DNA of 64,000 bases, taken from positions 1,240,001 to 1,304,000 of the forward strand of contig JALGAS010000010.1 in assembly GCA_023078685.1 (NCBI GenBank), given 5' to 3'. The notes beneath the pieces were generated by a model, which saw only the letters and a list, made by a program, of their open reading frames with translations, ran no database searches and was not told the origin of the DNA. The DNA comes from Neopestalotiopsis rosae. Taxonomy: Eukaryota; Ascomycota; Sordariomycetes; Amphisphaeriales; Sporocadaceae. Position numbers and translations under genes: made by a program. Positions within the stretch are counted from its first letter, which is position 1. Every line of letters starts with the position of its first letter. Shown piece by piece: positions 1 to 12,142 of the stretch.

Positions 1-629
1 AGAAGGGATCTTGATGGATGATAAGAAGGACTAGCGTGGAGTCCAGCACGCTAATCTGCAGTGGCCCCGTAATCAGCTGCTGTGTTCTGTGCTAGGCCTC
101 CTGAGGTCTAGCGCAAATTCTCGCTCGCGTTGGGAAAACGGGACGGGCGACGGGCAAGTCCAAGTTTTCATCTCAACGTCGACCTCCTGGAGGACTTCTT
201 GCAACCCACACGCCAACTCCTGACCTCCTCCAACATTCATCGTCGCGTCGTCCGAGTCCGCGGCACTGGGGGATCCTATTCATGACATCTCGACGCATCT
301 GAGCCTGACGACCTGGCAGCTGGTCTTTGAAGCATATCTCTCTTTCACGCCGTGCGTAGTGTGTCACGGGGGCAAGGCCAGCTTACCTCACTTCAACGTC
401 GGACTCTTCACCTCGCCTCGCCTTGGGCGTCCTCGCCGTTGTTGTCGCCGCTGCCTCATCAATCTGCTAGGCTTTGGCAAGGCTTTGACATCATCTTTTC
501 CTTGTATTGCCGTCAAGCAGCATTTACCTCGCCCCACCTCTTTCCAATTGATAGGCATCTTCGCCCAGCGGTCTCTTCATGCCTCTATCCACAAGCAAGT
601 CCTCGGCGCCACTGTCCCCCCTCGTCAAC
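1..629. other. Upstream region of bre1
   Basis: No gene is supported here. The last 250 bases are pyrimidine-rich and lead into the first bre1 exon, so they probably hold its promoter and 5' leader. Several overlapping open frames exist but none resembles a known protein. Confidence 0.4.
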
Positions 630-3212
630 ATGGAGGACCGCAAGAGACCCGCCCTCAGTGCAACCGACGAGATTGCTCCTCCCAGCAAACGTCAGCAAAT
701 CAATGGCGGTGCCAACGTCGCCAAAGATGACGATGCAAAGGAGGATGTTTGGATCGACGTAGGTGTCCACCCCCGCCCCTAATCCCTCTTGCTCTGCAAT
801 CATCCACTTCACCATTGCGCCTGCAAAGACATTGTGGCATGCATCTGTTCCTGGATGATTCGACGCTGTTTGGGCGGCTGGCCCTTTTTTGCCTCTGCCT
901 CGCGTCGCTGCTTCTCTCGGGGGTTCATACTCACCATCCCAGTGATGATGCTCAGCCTCAGCCTCTTTGCCTGCAAATGTTCGTCATTATTCTGAAGAAC
1001 TATCTACTCTCCCACCATCCTTCGCCGAACCACCTCGCTTCCACAATCCGCATCACAGAAAGACAGGAGGAAAAGTCACTCGGGAAAACAGAATCGCTGA
1101 CAGACATGGCTTGGTTAGGAATACACAAAGGGCGCCATTTACCGACAGATGCAAGAATACAAGCGCACATGTAGTACTTTAGAGACCAGGTTGGAGGAGA
1201 TGGAGCGCCGCTCTATACACCACGATGACCATTTGAGAGTGGTAGATGCCTGGTGGGTTCAGGTAAGATAATCGACCTCAGACGCAACAGACGAGCCAGA
1301 ATGCTGACTTTCCATCAGCTCCTCCAAGAGCTCAAACTTCTCGCCGAGAAGACAATCCCGTTCCAAGCCGGGTCTTCAAAGGAGGCATTCCCTACAGGCA
1401 CCACATTTAAGGATATGGAGGAGCTTGAATCCCACCTCACCGAAAAGGCATCAATTATCCGGGAGATGACCGACGCCATTTTTGCCCGCATGACTTCGAA
1501 CCGAGAGAGCGAACCAGATATCACCACGTTGGAGTCGCAAGTCAACAAACTATTAGCCGCGCAAAAGGACCTGCTGGTCAAGGTTAATCGTCTGACTTCC
1601 GAGAAAGAGGGTGTATCAGAACAGCTCAACACTGCTACATTGCGATACATGAAGGCTGAGCGAAGAATGGATCGGCTCAAGAGTAATCAGGTACAAAAGC
1701 TTGAGCAAAAGGCTCTGGCAAGCTCTACTGCCCGGCCAGCTGGAAGCGATCAGGACAACGGTGTCGTGGAAGCTAACGGCAACAGTGCAGAGCTTCAACT
1801 GAAACTCAAAGAAGCCACTGTTGCTGGCGATAAGCAGAAGCAGCACTTGGAGACGGCCTTGGCAGAAAGCAAGAAACTACAGGAAGAGCTCACCAACCTC
1901 CAAACCAAGCTCACCGGACTGACGGACGAAGACTATGTCCGAACAGACGCTTTCAAGTCGTTCAAGGGCCGCCAGGACGATCTGATCAAAAAGATCAATA
2001 GTCTCGAACTCCAGAACAAGAAGATGGCCGAGGCCAACAACAAACTTGAGAGTGAACGTACAGCTTACAAAAAGAGGCTTGAAAACGAGGCTCAACAATT
2101 CACGTCAGAACTCGAGGAGCAGTTACAACAATCCGATACCAATCTTGTCCGGGTTCGCGCTATGCGTGACGAGGTCGTTCAAGAAGTACAGAAGTTACAA
2201 TCGAGCAAAGACTCGGAACGCGTGGCCCTCGAGGAAATGAAGTCATTGGTCAACGCAAACGAGGATTGGATACGCCAACTCGAATCCCAGGTGAAACGAT
2301 TGACACCCAGCGAAGACACTGATATGACGCCACAACCAGAGATTGAGGGTCTGTCAGCTGACGAGCTTCGCGAGAAGTACAAGAAGCTTCACAAGGACTT
2401 TGATGCTATCAACAACGAGCTCCCTGCAATGGCAGCAGCAATCAAGAAGTATCAACTCGCCGCAAACAAGAAGGTTCACGATGCGGTTACTGTTGAAGAG
2501 CGCCTCACTGCTGCACTTGCGGAGAAGGGCAAAGCTAATCAGAAATATTTTGATGCGCGCCGGAACCACGACGCACTGACGGAGGAGTTGAAGAAAGTAC
2601 GCATGCATAACTCGAAGAACTCGGAAGTCATCTCGCAACTCAAAGAGAACGAGATTACGAGCCGTGCCTTGGCTGCAAGCTTGGAGAAGCAACTGGCCGA
2701 CTTGCGGCAAGCAAATGCCACCACGATTTCGGAGAACAAGCGCACGGAATCAAATAATACGGAGATATTGAAGCGATATGAAGCGCTCAAGAATCAGATA
2801 ACGGAACTGAACAATCTGGCCAAGACAAAGGACGCAGCTTCAGCCACGGCAAAAGAGCGCGCCTCGATTTTGGAGACAGAGAACGAAAAGCTGAAGGTTC
2901 GCCTCGAGAGCATGTCAAAAGATAGGGACAAGTGGAAGACAAAGTCACTGAGCAACTCTTCCGAAGAGGAAGAGATGCTTCGGGTAAGTCAAATCACGTC
3001 CACAGCTGTTCGACTCGTGCCTCGCTAACTCTCGCTAGAAACTTGCCACCTGTTCCGTGTGCCACAACAACTTCAAGAACACCGCAATCAAGACTTGTGG
3101 TCACATCTTCTGCCGCAACTGTATTAACGACCGCATCAACAACCGCATGAGGAAATGTCCCAACTGCAGCAAGATGTTTGACAAGCTGGATATCATGACT
3201 GTCCATCTCTAG
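630..3212 (+). CDS. bre1: E3 ubiquitin ligase Bre1 (histone H2B K-ubiquitination)
   Basis: Four exons fit: 630-758, 1119-1262, 1319-2983 and 3039-3212, all in phase, giving about 703 residues, the usual length for fungal Bre1 (yeast 700). The N-terminus contains a basic patch (PPSKRQQ) and the family block IYRQMQEYKR followed by HHDDHLRVVDAWW. A very long coiled coil fills the middle. The C-terminal exon encodes a C3HC4 RING finger (CSVC, then CGHIFCRNC, then CPNC) ending in VHL. By family knowledge Bre1 works with the E2 Rad6 in the nucleus to monoubiquitinate histone H2B, which is needed for H3K4 and H3K79 methylation. The first intron (360 bp) is long for this window and its acceptor could instead be 12 bases downstream. 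A second in-frame ATG lies upstream at 579; 630 is preferred because MEDRKRP matches family starts. Confidence 0.93.
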
Positions 3213-4195
3213 AACCGAATAGTAAAACGGCAACAGGCTTGTACGACCGCCTGCAGCCAACTATTAATTTCACCCAATACCCACATCCTATCAAGATGAA
3301 CGAGGTTGATCTACGACTTCGCTGCCTACCTCGTGAGATGAGCGATCCGAGACCATATATGTCCCCTGCCGATTCTGGCTCTCCTGCGAGCAGATTATTC
3401 TGCAAACTGCCGGTGTCGGTGTTAGATTCTCGTGCGCTCACACTTGTAGCGTGTATACTATGGAGAATGTGTCGCACACCAAGGGACGTACGGGAATGAT
3501 CTGTAAGAGTTTTGTAACTTTAGAGCGACGATATAGGCAAGCGGAATGCGCATACCGAGGATGCTCAGCACTCTCCGATGCGCGAAGGCGATACTGCTTG
3601 CCCTCCGACTGCCACACCAGCACCCGCAATCTCAGAAGATGCCGGCGATTTAGAGCAGCTTCACTGCACTGCGAGAGCCGATCGCGAATCGTCGGTCTCC
3701 TTTTGCGCGTTGTCAAACTTCCACGAAATCAGCATTTGGGCGCAAACAGCAATAGCGTCCGAGGATCAAGAATGTGGCCATGTTTTATGAAGCAGCGAGT
3801 TTGAGCTCTGCGATATACCCCTGACGGAATTGGATGTATGTCTCGCTGCCTGCAGACGGCCTCACCGGCTTTGTTGTATCTTGATTTCGGCAGGATATCA
3901 AGCCACAAGCGTCTCTGGAGGCCCGCAGTGATAATGTCATCGCCGCAGTAGATAGGGTCATGAATCAACGAAAGAAGAAAAATTGAAGACACCTCACATG
4001 TGCAATTTGAACAGCTGTGGTGAGTCGTGAGATATTGGTATTTGGCTGGGAATACTGTAACAACTGTGGCGGAGCACTTCGTGATTTGCTTTGAAACAAT
4101 CTTGTTTGAACTTGTGCCCTAAACCTATGGCATTATAGCCACTATGGTACGACTCGATCTCTATCCGGCATTTGGGCCATGTATAGAGTAAAGAC
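3213..4195. other. Convergent intergenic region (bre1 / SARAF-like)
   Basis: This is the 3' flank of two convergent genes. No convincing coding structure, RNA gene or repeat was seen; it should hold both transcription ends. Confidence 0.45.
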
Positions 4196-5308
4196 TCATC
4201 GTCGGCTCGTGCTACCAAAGCCAGTGCTCTCATAACGAGCACTACTGCTCGAGCTAGAATCGTTGTTGTTTGAAGAAGAGGGCGAGCCGCTACTGCCAAA
4301 CCAACTGCTTCCGGCATTTTGTTGCTGCTGCTGTTGTCGGTTGGCGCGGCTTCCCGCGTAATAGCCGGCGGCAGCACCAGTTGCAGCGCCCGAAAAGAAC
4401 CCAGGTTGCCAGCCAGCCCGCGAAGATGAGCTGCTGCTACTTGGCTTGTATGGCGGCGGCGGATCATCATCGCCCCAATCGCCTCCCCCAAAGCCACCGC
4501 CGCCACCACCGGGACCCCATCCTCCACCTCCACCTCCGCCGCCGCCGTTCCTGGGCCGCCGCGTCGTAGTGTGGTTGCGGGCCTGGCGCGCATTCGTGCA
4601 GCCGGAGTAGATCATCCAGAGGAGCACGCCGACAAAGCAACACATGAAGAGGAAGCCGCTCCAGTCGAGGCCCTCGCCGTCGGCCTTGGACGATGATTTG
4701 GACTTTCCCGATCCCCAACCGCCGCTGGACGACCCTAGGTTTGGGTGCCGCTTCTCGCCCTCGTCGGTCAGGACGAGGCGGTACTCGACGCCGCAGCTGC
4801 CCTTGAGCACGTACTCGTCATCCGGCGAGGCGTAGCCCTCGCAGATTACGTCGGTGCTGCCAAGCTTGAGCGTTGGCGGCAGGTTGGCGGTGCATGACCA
4901 CTTGAGAGTGAACTTTGTTAGTGATGTGCTGTTTACTCATGAAACGAATTTGGAGAAATAATTTCAAAGTATCATTGAATACGTATGTATATTCTAGGGC
5001 AGATGAAGAACAAAACGTACCTGAATATCCTCATCCGAGTAGCCCGAGCCCTGGTTCGTGCAGCGCATCAGGTCCACGTCGTGCAGCTTGCAGAGGCTCG
5101 GGTGCGAGACGCATTTGAGCTGGGGCGCGGCGGCGACGCGGCGGTGCGCCGTCTTGGCGCCCCCGCGCAGCGTCAAGGACTGGACCTCGGACAGCAGGAT
5201 GGCATTCTTGGGTTTTGTGGCCGCCAGCGCCGGCGTCGCGGCGAGGAGGGAGAGGATGGCCAGGTAGGAGGTGAGGAGAGAGGCGAGGTGGCGCTTGGTA
5301 TTGCCCAT
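4196..5308 (-). CDS. SARAF-like store-operated calcium entry regulator, ER membrane protein
   Basis: Two exons on the minus strand, 5308-5021 and 4912-4196, joined in phase by a 108-bp intron, give about 334 residues. Residues 1-30 form a signal peptide (basic start, Leu/Ala-rich core, ALA cleavage-type site). A luminal Cys-containing domain follows, with the conserved run LKCVSHPSLC and, after the splice, LKWSC...VICEGY and SCGVEYRL. One transmembrane helix lies at about 180-200. The cytosolic tail is low-complexity: Gly-rich, then Gln/Asn/Ser-rich. The order signal peptide, Cys domain, one helix, disordered tail is that of SARAF (TMEM66), which in animals slows store-operated calcium entry at ER-plasma membrane contacts. 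The fungal role is inferred. An in-frame ATG seven codons upstream (5329) would spoil the signal peptide start, so 5308 is preferred. Confidence 0.82.
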
Positions 5309-7727
5309 GATTTTCGAATGGGCAGGCACTAATAGCGCCCGTTCCTTCCAAAGGTAATTGTATGTATGTGTGTTTCTGATACCAATAAGATATGAAAGGA
5401 AAATGAGCTATACGAGCCAGTGAAAACGACTGTTTGTTGGCATTCAACTTTTTTCTTTCTTGGCGAGGCTGAGAGAGTTTGCCTTGTTCATAAAATCTAC
5501 GATGACGTCTCGCGTGGCGTTTGGAGGGGCCAGGGGGCCCTTCACCCATAGGCTTTGATAGGTCACAGTGAGCGATGAAATGCCAATCCCAAGCCCGTGT
5601 CATAAAATTTGGGGCATGGTAGTCTGATTTCTTTCGAATCCTGAATTGACACTTGTCATTTTCGCAAATTCAGTGAACAAAGAATGCATACAACAATGAG
5701 AGGCCAGTTTGCCATGCCTCAAATGCTTGATATATGTGGTTAGGTAAAGTACGTGCAAGGGGAAAGCAAAATTACACAAAGTTGCACAAAAGAACATTAT
5801 GCAGCGCGCGCGTGGACGTTACGGCGCATAATAGTACGTACTCTGTACAATTTTGCCGCCGCCATGCTGCAAGATTGGCAGTCAGCAAATTATAATCCCA
5901 GCCATTAATTCTGCATCGGCGTTAATCCTCCGACGGTTGATGGTAAGCGAATTTCAGATATTAGTGCGGAGGGCGTTATACTCTTGCTGTGTAATTGGGT
6001 CATCATGTATCATTTCTCAACTCCATGTGGAATTGTCAGCATTGAGGAGGATCGACTTGTAATGTCGGTAACATAGACTTGGCATCCGACAGGGAGGGAC
6101 ACCTAGTTAAATATCTAACCTTAGTTCACACGACAACTGGCGATGTGTGGCTTTGACACAACAGAATCCCTCGCTATTCCCTAGTGCTGAGTTCAGTGGT
6201 TTTTTATAGCAACTTTAGCACCTTGACAGCCGTGGGCCAGAGCGTGCTCGCACCCAGCTCTTGCGAAATTGTTGTGAATCCTGCAATACTCTTGAATAAT
6301 ATGCCTATGGCATGCACACAGCGTCGCCTATACAGGGGAGGCCGGGAACATAGGTATGCTCTATAGTGACTACCTGTTTACGTGACGTTCTAGTGTAGGT
6401 ACTCACCAGCTACCTATTGAGGAACAACCAGCAGCAGCTTTGATTCAAGTGAGCCCGACGCTTCGGTTCCATACATACGCGTATGTATTATACTGACTCG
6501 CAAATCTCGCTCCCAGTTATAAGTGCTTACATTTGCAGGCGTTGTGAGTGTAGCGACTGGTCAGCACTGGCCCACTAGCAAACCAGTCTAGTGAAATAGC
6601 GTCGAATCCTTTCAATGCTGAAGAAACTGGCGACTGACGACTGCTGGATCTACACATCACTCAAGGGTGTGCATCTGCGTTGGCAAAATAGGCAGCTAGG
6701 ATGTGATATACTTGATAAACTTTGACCAAGCGAGAGAGCATTCGAATTCTGGAACACTGGGCACCCGAGAAGCTGCCCTGGAGCCGAGTTGGCGCACCCG
6801 AGTACGAGCGCGTGTAGTGCGAACATCTACCGAAGCGAGGGGACTCGGCAAAACCTTCAGAATGGCCTTACTTTGTAGGTACGGAACTACGACTTGCCGC
6901 TGCAGGTCACCGCGGTACAAGTGCGGTGCATTTTCAATTCGGACAAGAAGCAAAAAATCAAACGATTCGGCTGCCCAAGTACCGTGCCTGCCTACATGGT
7001 TAGCGAACCGGATTGGCGTTCCGTATTCGTACTTGATTGTTTGTGTGTCTAATCTCGAACCAGCAAAGATGCCATGAAACAGCCAATGGCAAGCCCCAGT
7101 GATCGGCAAAACTACGAACCCATTGACCCCCTTTCTAGTGTACCCTGCTGGTACATCGTAGTACAGTAGTATGCTGGCAGGTGAGGGCAGGCAAGAGAGT
7201 AGGCTCATCATCAAACCCTCAAGAACCTCACCTCCCTTGCTTCCTAATATTCCTGCCAAGGAGTTGGCCTCAAGGTCGTCAGCTTCGGGGATTCGGACAG
7301 TGGGTCAAAGTACGAGCGTCCAGAGCCATCCCTTGTTTGGTAGAAACCACTTTTGGTAGTGGACATTGTTCTTTTTCTTTTCCAACACACGTACTTGTAT
7401 ACGGTAGGATTTTAGTGTTTCTTCAGCTAGCCCTCCATCCAGCCAACCAAGACGGACGCAAACGGGGGTTTCGCGTAGTAGACAAGCATGAGAAGATACT
7501 ACCCGACCATACTTGACCACTAGTCCAACATTGTCTATCCTGAACAAGTTAGAAGGGGGACCCTTTGGTCAGATGGATGGGATCTTGTCATCCAACCCAT
7601 CTCATTACCTAGTGTGTCGACATATATATAGTGTTCAGGACGTCACTTGCGCGCTCACACGTCTTTTGCTTTTCTGGTTGATACCACACCGTTTTGTGTT
7701 GCACCAACTGCTTCGCCAACCGACATC
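5309..7727. other. Intergenic region upstream of the P450 gene
   Basis: About 2.4 kb between divergent genes. Open frames up to 187 codons overlap on both strands around 6.7-7.3 kb, but none shows a domain, a splice pattern or a credible start. The right end contains the P450 promoter. Confidence 0.4.
7623..7630 (+). promoter_or_regulatory. TATA-like element of the P450 gene
   Basis: A TATATATA run lies about 100 bases upstream of the ATG at 7728, followed by a pyrimidine-rich leader. The position suits a core promoter element; function is inferred. Confidence 0.4.
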
Positions 7728-9646
7728 ATGGATCAAGTAATACAACAAGTAGCGGACCGGGCTCCCATCTTTGCCTCGGTCGGTCTGCTACTCGTCACCG
7801 CGTTTCTCTTTTCGGTTCTCAGGTCGTCCAAGGGCGGCGTGGACAAGATTCCCCTGGTTGGCCAAGAGCTTGGAGGCGTCGAGCAGCGAAGGAAAGCCTA
7901 CCTTTCCAATGCAAAGGACCTGTACCAACAAGGCTACCAACGCTTCAAGAATTCGGTATTCAGACTGACGGACACGGATGGTACGTGACATGATACGGCG
8001 TGGGGCTTCTCGTCCCAATATCGAGGTTCAAAGGCGGAATACTAAGATGTGATGCAGGAGAGAAGATTGTCCTTCCCCGGTCACTGCTCGATGAAGCCAG
8101 GCGTCTGTCTGAGGATCACTTGAACATCTCAAAGGCATTCGAGAAGGTACAGAACATCTTTGTCCATAACAAGAAACTATGAACTAATTGTTACCAAGTC
8201 GAATGAGCAAAAGTACACCGGACTAGGAGGAAACCAGGTTCACACTGACTTTCTCATCCACCTTATCCGTAGCGACCTTACCCACAACTTGAGTATGTGA
8301 CAATCTCCAATGACTGTGGCACTATTTTCCTAACAAGTTGGTTAGACCGCATCAATGGTCGTCTGACCGAGGAGGCAGCTAGGGCTGTCAGCGAGGAGCT
8401 TGGACCTTGCGAAGACTGGACTGCCGAGAATGTCTACTCGAAACTCTTAAGGATTGTCGCCATCGTGAGCGGCAACATCTTTTTGGGACCCGAGCTCTGC
8501 CGCCGCGAGGAATGGGTCAACAGCGCCATCACCTACACGGTTGACTTGTTCACGGCTATTGGAAAGCTCAAGCAGTGGTCCCCGTGGACGCGGTTCATTG
8601 GCCAATACTACATCCCCGAGCTCAAGAGCGTCGATAAGCACCGCCGCAAGTGCCGAGAATTCCTGGCGCCCGTCATTGCCGAGAGGAGACAGCAGATGAA
8701 GCAGGGCGGCGAGATGCCGGATGACATGCTGCAGTGGATGATGCAAAAGACTGGTGACTTTAAGCTCAGCGATGATGAGCTAAGTCTGATTATTCTCAAC
8801 CTCAGCTTGGCTGCCATTCACACGACTACCATTACAACGATCAGCGTGTAAGTGCCCGCCTGCCTATAGTCTTTCCCATGGAGTGATAGTTGCTCACATA
8901 CATTCCCACAGACTTTACGACTTGGTCGTCCGCCCCGATCTTGTGCACGAATTGCGAAAGGAGATTAGTGCCGTCATGGAGCAGAATGGCGGCATCCTCT
9001 CCACCCACGCCCTGTACGACATGAAGCTCCTGGATAGTGTCATGAAGGAGTCGCAACGAACCAACCCTGGCAACCTGGTCCGCTTCGTTCGCTACGTCGA
9101 CAAGCCCGTCACGCTGAGCGATGGTACGCACTTGCCTTCCGGAGCCATGGTGGAAGCCAATCATGCAGAAATTGTAAACGATCCTCAGCTGTACTCCAAC
9201 CCCGAGGTAAGTAATTTTTCATTCTTCATAATGCCGACGATAGATTTCTAACACTCCGAATACAGACATTCGATGCGCACCGCTTCATGAATCTCCGCAA
9301 GGGCACTGTACAGGACCCGATGGCGTACAAGAACAAGGAACAGTACCAGTTCGTGACCGTGACCAAGGACTTTATGGCGTTTGGATATGGTCGTCATGCT
9401 TGGTAAGTTGCAAGAGAAACGCCCACCTGATTTCCGTACAGATGCAGTTGCTCATCATTCTATAGTCCTGGTCGCTTCTTTGCCGCCAATGAAATCAAGC
9501 TGATGCTGTCGCGCATCCTTCTCGACTACGACATCAAGATGCCGGACGGTTTCAGCGAGCGCTATCCCAATCTGTCCATGGGACTGGACGCACTTCCGGA
9601 CCCGACCAAAAACCTTATGCTGAAGAGAGTCAAGGCTAGCGCATAA
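7728..9646 (+). CDS. Cytochrome P450 of the fungal ent-kaurene oxidase-like group
   Basis: Seven exons splice in phase: 7728-7980, 8058-8146, 8199-8292, 8346-8847, 8912-9206, 9266-9402 and 9466-9646, giving about 516 residues, a normal P450 length. An N-terminal membrane helix (about 14-35) would anchor it to the ER. The K-helix ExxR is ESQR and the haem loop is FGYGRHACPGRFFA with the Cys ligand. The I-helix reads LAAIHTTTITT, without the usual acid-Thr pair; a His-Thr-Thr version is typical of fungal CYP68/CYP503-type enzymes that oxidise terpenoids. The C-terminal RILLDYDIKMPDG also fits that group. The substrate cannot be told. It sits alone between housekeeping genes with no terpene synthase or other pathway gene beside it. 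Confidence 0.85.
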
Positions 9647-10522
9647 ACATGCGTAAGAGGAGCTGTTGGGGCATTCAGTTGTGAAAGACTTGGACGGAAG
9701 GATCCTGCCCAGCGTGTGATTTCTACGAGGGAGAGATTGTGTGGAGTTTTGGTCCATAAATATGGGAACTCGTCTCTGCTCGATTATCTTATATAATGCA
9801 TTTCGCGATTTGAATAAATACCCCGTATACCTACCACTCGCTTGATGCACCAAAAGAGAATGGTGTAGCACGGGGTCAAGTTTGGAACTAAAGTACAATC
9901 AGGGGTAGATAAAAGGGCAGATGATACATGCACGATGGTCGATGCTCACGATGCAAGTCGATAGCGTCCAATGCACGGTAGTTTCCAGGTTGTATCTCTG
10001 GGCCAACCGCCGAGTCTAATACTGGCGGCGGTGCAGCGGCGTATATTTGGCAGCGGAAAGAGTCGAGGCCAGACTTGCAGAGGTAACTTCAACCACAACC
10101 AAACACCACACAAGCACTCCAAAAGTGCAACAAAATTGATCGAAATCAATCGAAAATCATCGCGAATCACCTCAAATTGTCGCAAAACTATTTTAACACG
10201 GCAGATTACCCCATACAAGCCTAAAAAGCTGGTGGGTGATTTGATCTTGTAGTTGCGAAACTTGGCAGCGGAATCACTTAGTGGTTGCTGTGGTAACCAG
10301 TCCTCCTTTAGCGCCAAAACATTAGCCCTCTCTCCCCGGCTCCCGCCTACTAAGAGTTGGACCACACAACCTGGAGCGGTGTTACATCTTACCTCATTCA
10401 AATTCCTTCGACCTCATCCCTCCTCTTTCCAATCTTGAACATCCATTCTTGCAACAACTCTATCCATCTGAGAACCCTTCTGCGAATATTCCCCTCGTCA
10501 GCAGAAAGAACCTCCCGGCGCC
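9647..10522. other. Intergenic region and Aurora kinase promoter
   Basis: Between the P450 stop and the kinase start. Around 10130-10200 there is an AT-rich stretch with several copies of AAATCA/TCGAAAATCA-like words. The last 100 bases are pyrimidine-rich, as is common before fungal start codons. No gene is supported. Confidence 0.4.
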
Positions 10523-11855
10523 ATGGCAGCCAGGACTTTGGAATCACGCTTCCAGCGCATGTCCGTCAGCGACGAGAACAACGTCGCTGACTCGAGCAAG
10601 CTCTACCAAAAGTCAAAGGTGAGTGCTGCAACCCATAGTAGGGATCATTTTGAGTGAGCATTGCAATACTAACCAATCTCCATCATGGCAGGCCACAGTC
10701 ACAACGACACAACTGTCGCACAACACAAATAAATCCAACATGTACAAAGTTGCATTGCAGACACAAAACACCAACAATGTCACATCTGTCACCCTTGCTT
10801 CACAACAAGCACAGTGGAAAGGCTCGCAGCCCCCGTCCCCTCAGCGAAAGGCCCTGCCCAGTAGCGCCCGGACGTCTGTAGAGTCGGCCGAGGACCGCAA
10901 GTCCGTCGTCTCGGTCCCAGTTCTGATTGAGCAACCTACCATCAAGGCCATGCACCTGGGCATGTTTGAGATTGGACGGCCACTGGGCAAGGGAAAGTTT
11001 GGACGTGTCTACCTGGCACGAGAGCGCACCAATGGCTACATCTGCGCCCTCAAGGTCTTGCACAAGAACGAGTTGCAACAGGGCCGTGTCGAAAAGCAGG
11101 TACGCCGTGAGATTGAGATTCAGAGCAACCTTCGACACCCCAACATTCTACAACTGTACGGCCACTTCCACGACAGCAAGCGAGTCTTCCTTATTCTCGA
11201 GTTTGCCTGCAAGGGTGAGCTGTACAAGCATCTCCGCAAGGAGAACCGCTTTCCCGAGTGGAAGGCTGCCCAGTACATTGCCCAGATGGCCAGCGCTCTG
11301 CGCTACCTCCACCGCAAGCACGTCATCCACCGAGACATCAAGCCCGAAAACATTCTCGTCGGTATCCATGGCGAGCTCAAAATTTCCGACTTTGGCTGGA
11401 GCGTCCACGCCCCTAACAACCGCCGCAAGACCATGTGCGGAACTCTCGACTACCTGCCCCCGGAGATGCTCAAGTCCGGCAGCCAGGACAACTACTACAA
11501 CGAAAAGGTTGATCTTTGGTCCCTTGGTGTGTTGGCCTACGAGTTCCTTGTGGGCGAGGCACCATTTGAGGACTCCCCAGTCATGACACAGAGAAGGATT
11601 GCACGGGCCGACATGACGATTCCGTCATTTGTAAGCGCAGAGGCGAAGGATTTGATCAAGAGGGTAAGTCACAAGATCATGTTACCTTGAAGAAGCAAAT
11701 GACTAACCATTATAAAGTTGCTCGTGCTCGACCCTGAGAAGAGAATCCCGCTGGACCAGGTTCAGCAACACCCATGGATCATCAAACACTGCCTCAAGGG
11801 CGAGCGTGCGACCAACCGAGAGAGCGCCGCCAAGCGGGAGAAGGCAGCACAATAA
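10523..11855 (+). CDS. Aurora-type serine/threonine protein kinase (Ipl1/Ark1)
   Basis: Three exons, 10523-10618, 10692-11663 and 11718-11855, give 401 residues. Residues 1-120 are a polar N-terminal extension. The kinase domain runs from about 124 to 380: glycine loop GKGKFGRV (about 131-138), catalytic Lys in ALKVL (K153), HRDIKPEN (catalytic Asp 247), DFG (265-267), and activation loop [16 protein letters not shown] with the phosphorylatable Thr at about 279. DFGWSVHAP and the [16 protein letters not shown] loop are hallmarks of the Aurora family. As the single fungal Aurora, it would be the catalytic subunit of the chromosomal passenger complex, correcting kinetochore attachment and phosphorylating histone H3S10. 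The start is supported by the in-phase splice joining [11 protein letters not shown] to the second exon. Confidence 0.94.
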
Positions 11856-12142
11856 CCATGGACGACGAATAAATAATGATGTTGCATTTTCGTGGTGGCG
11901 TTAGTTCGTATTTCCAAATCACAGGACAGGCGTTTCAAGGCAACGGCGTATAGGCGAATATAGAGCAGGGAAATCTTGCATCAAGGGGAGCTGGTATATC
12001 TTTTTGTAATCGATCCAAATACATTTTTACATTGGCATTTTCGTCCACGACATGCCCGGAACTCCATGAACGCCTTCTCTTTGCATGATAGTTTTGTTGA
12101 TGTTGTACAATTCTCTCCAATGGAACCAGGCTTTTTATCGAT
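11856..12142. other. Convergent intergenic region (Aurora kinase / atp23)
   Basis: Short shared 3' flank; no gene or structured element was noticed. Confidence 0.4.

Noticed and set aside
3994..4593. A 199-codon open frame on the minus strand
   Set aside because: It overlaps the SARAF-like Gly/Ser/Gln-rich tail in another frame; its composition is a by-product of that low-complexity DNA.
6696..7259. A 187-codon minus-strand frame
   Set aside because: No recognisable domain, no supporting splice sites, and a competing plus-strand frame; looks like chance.
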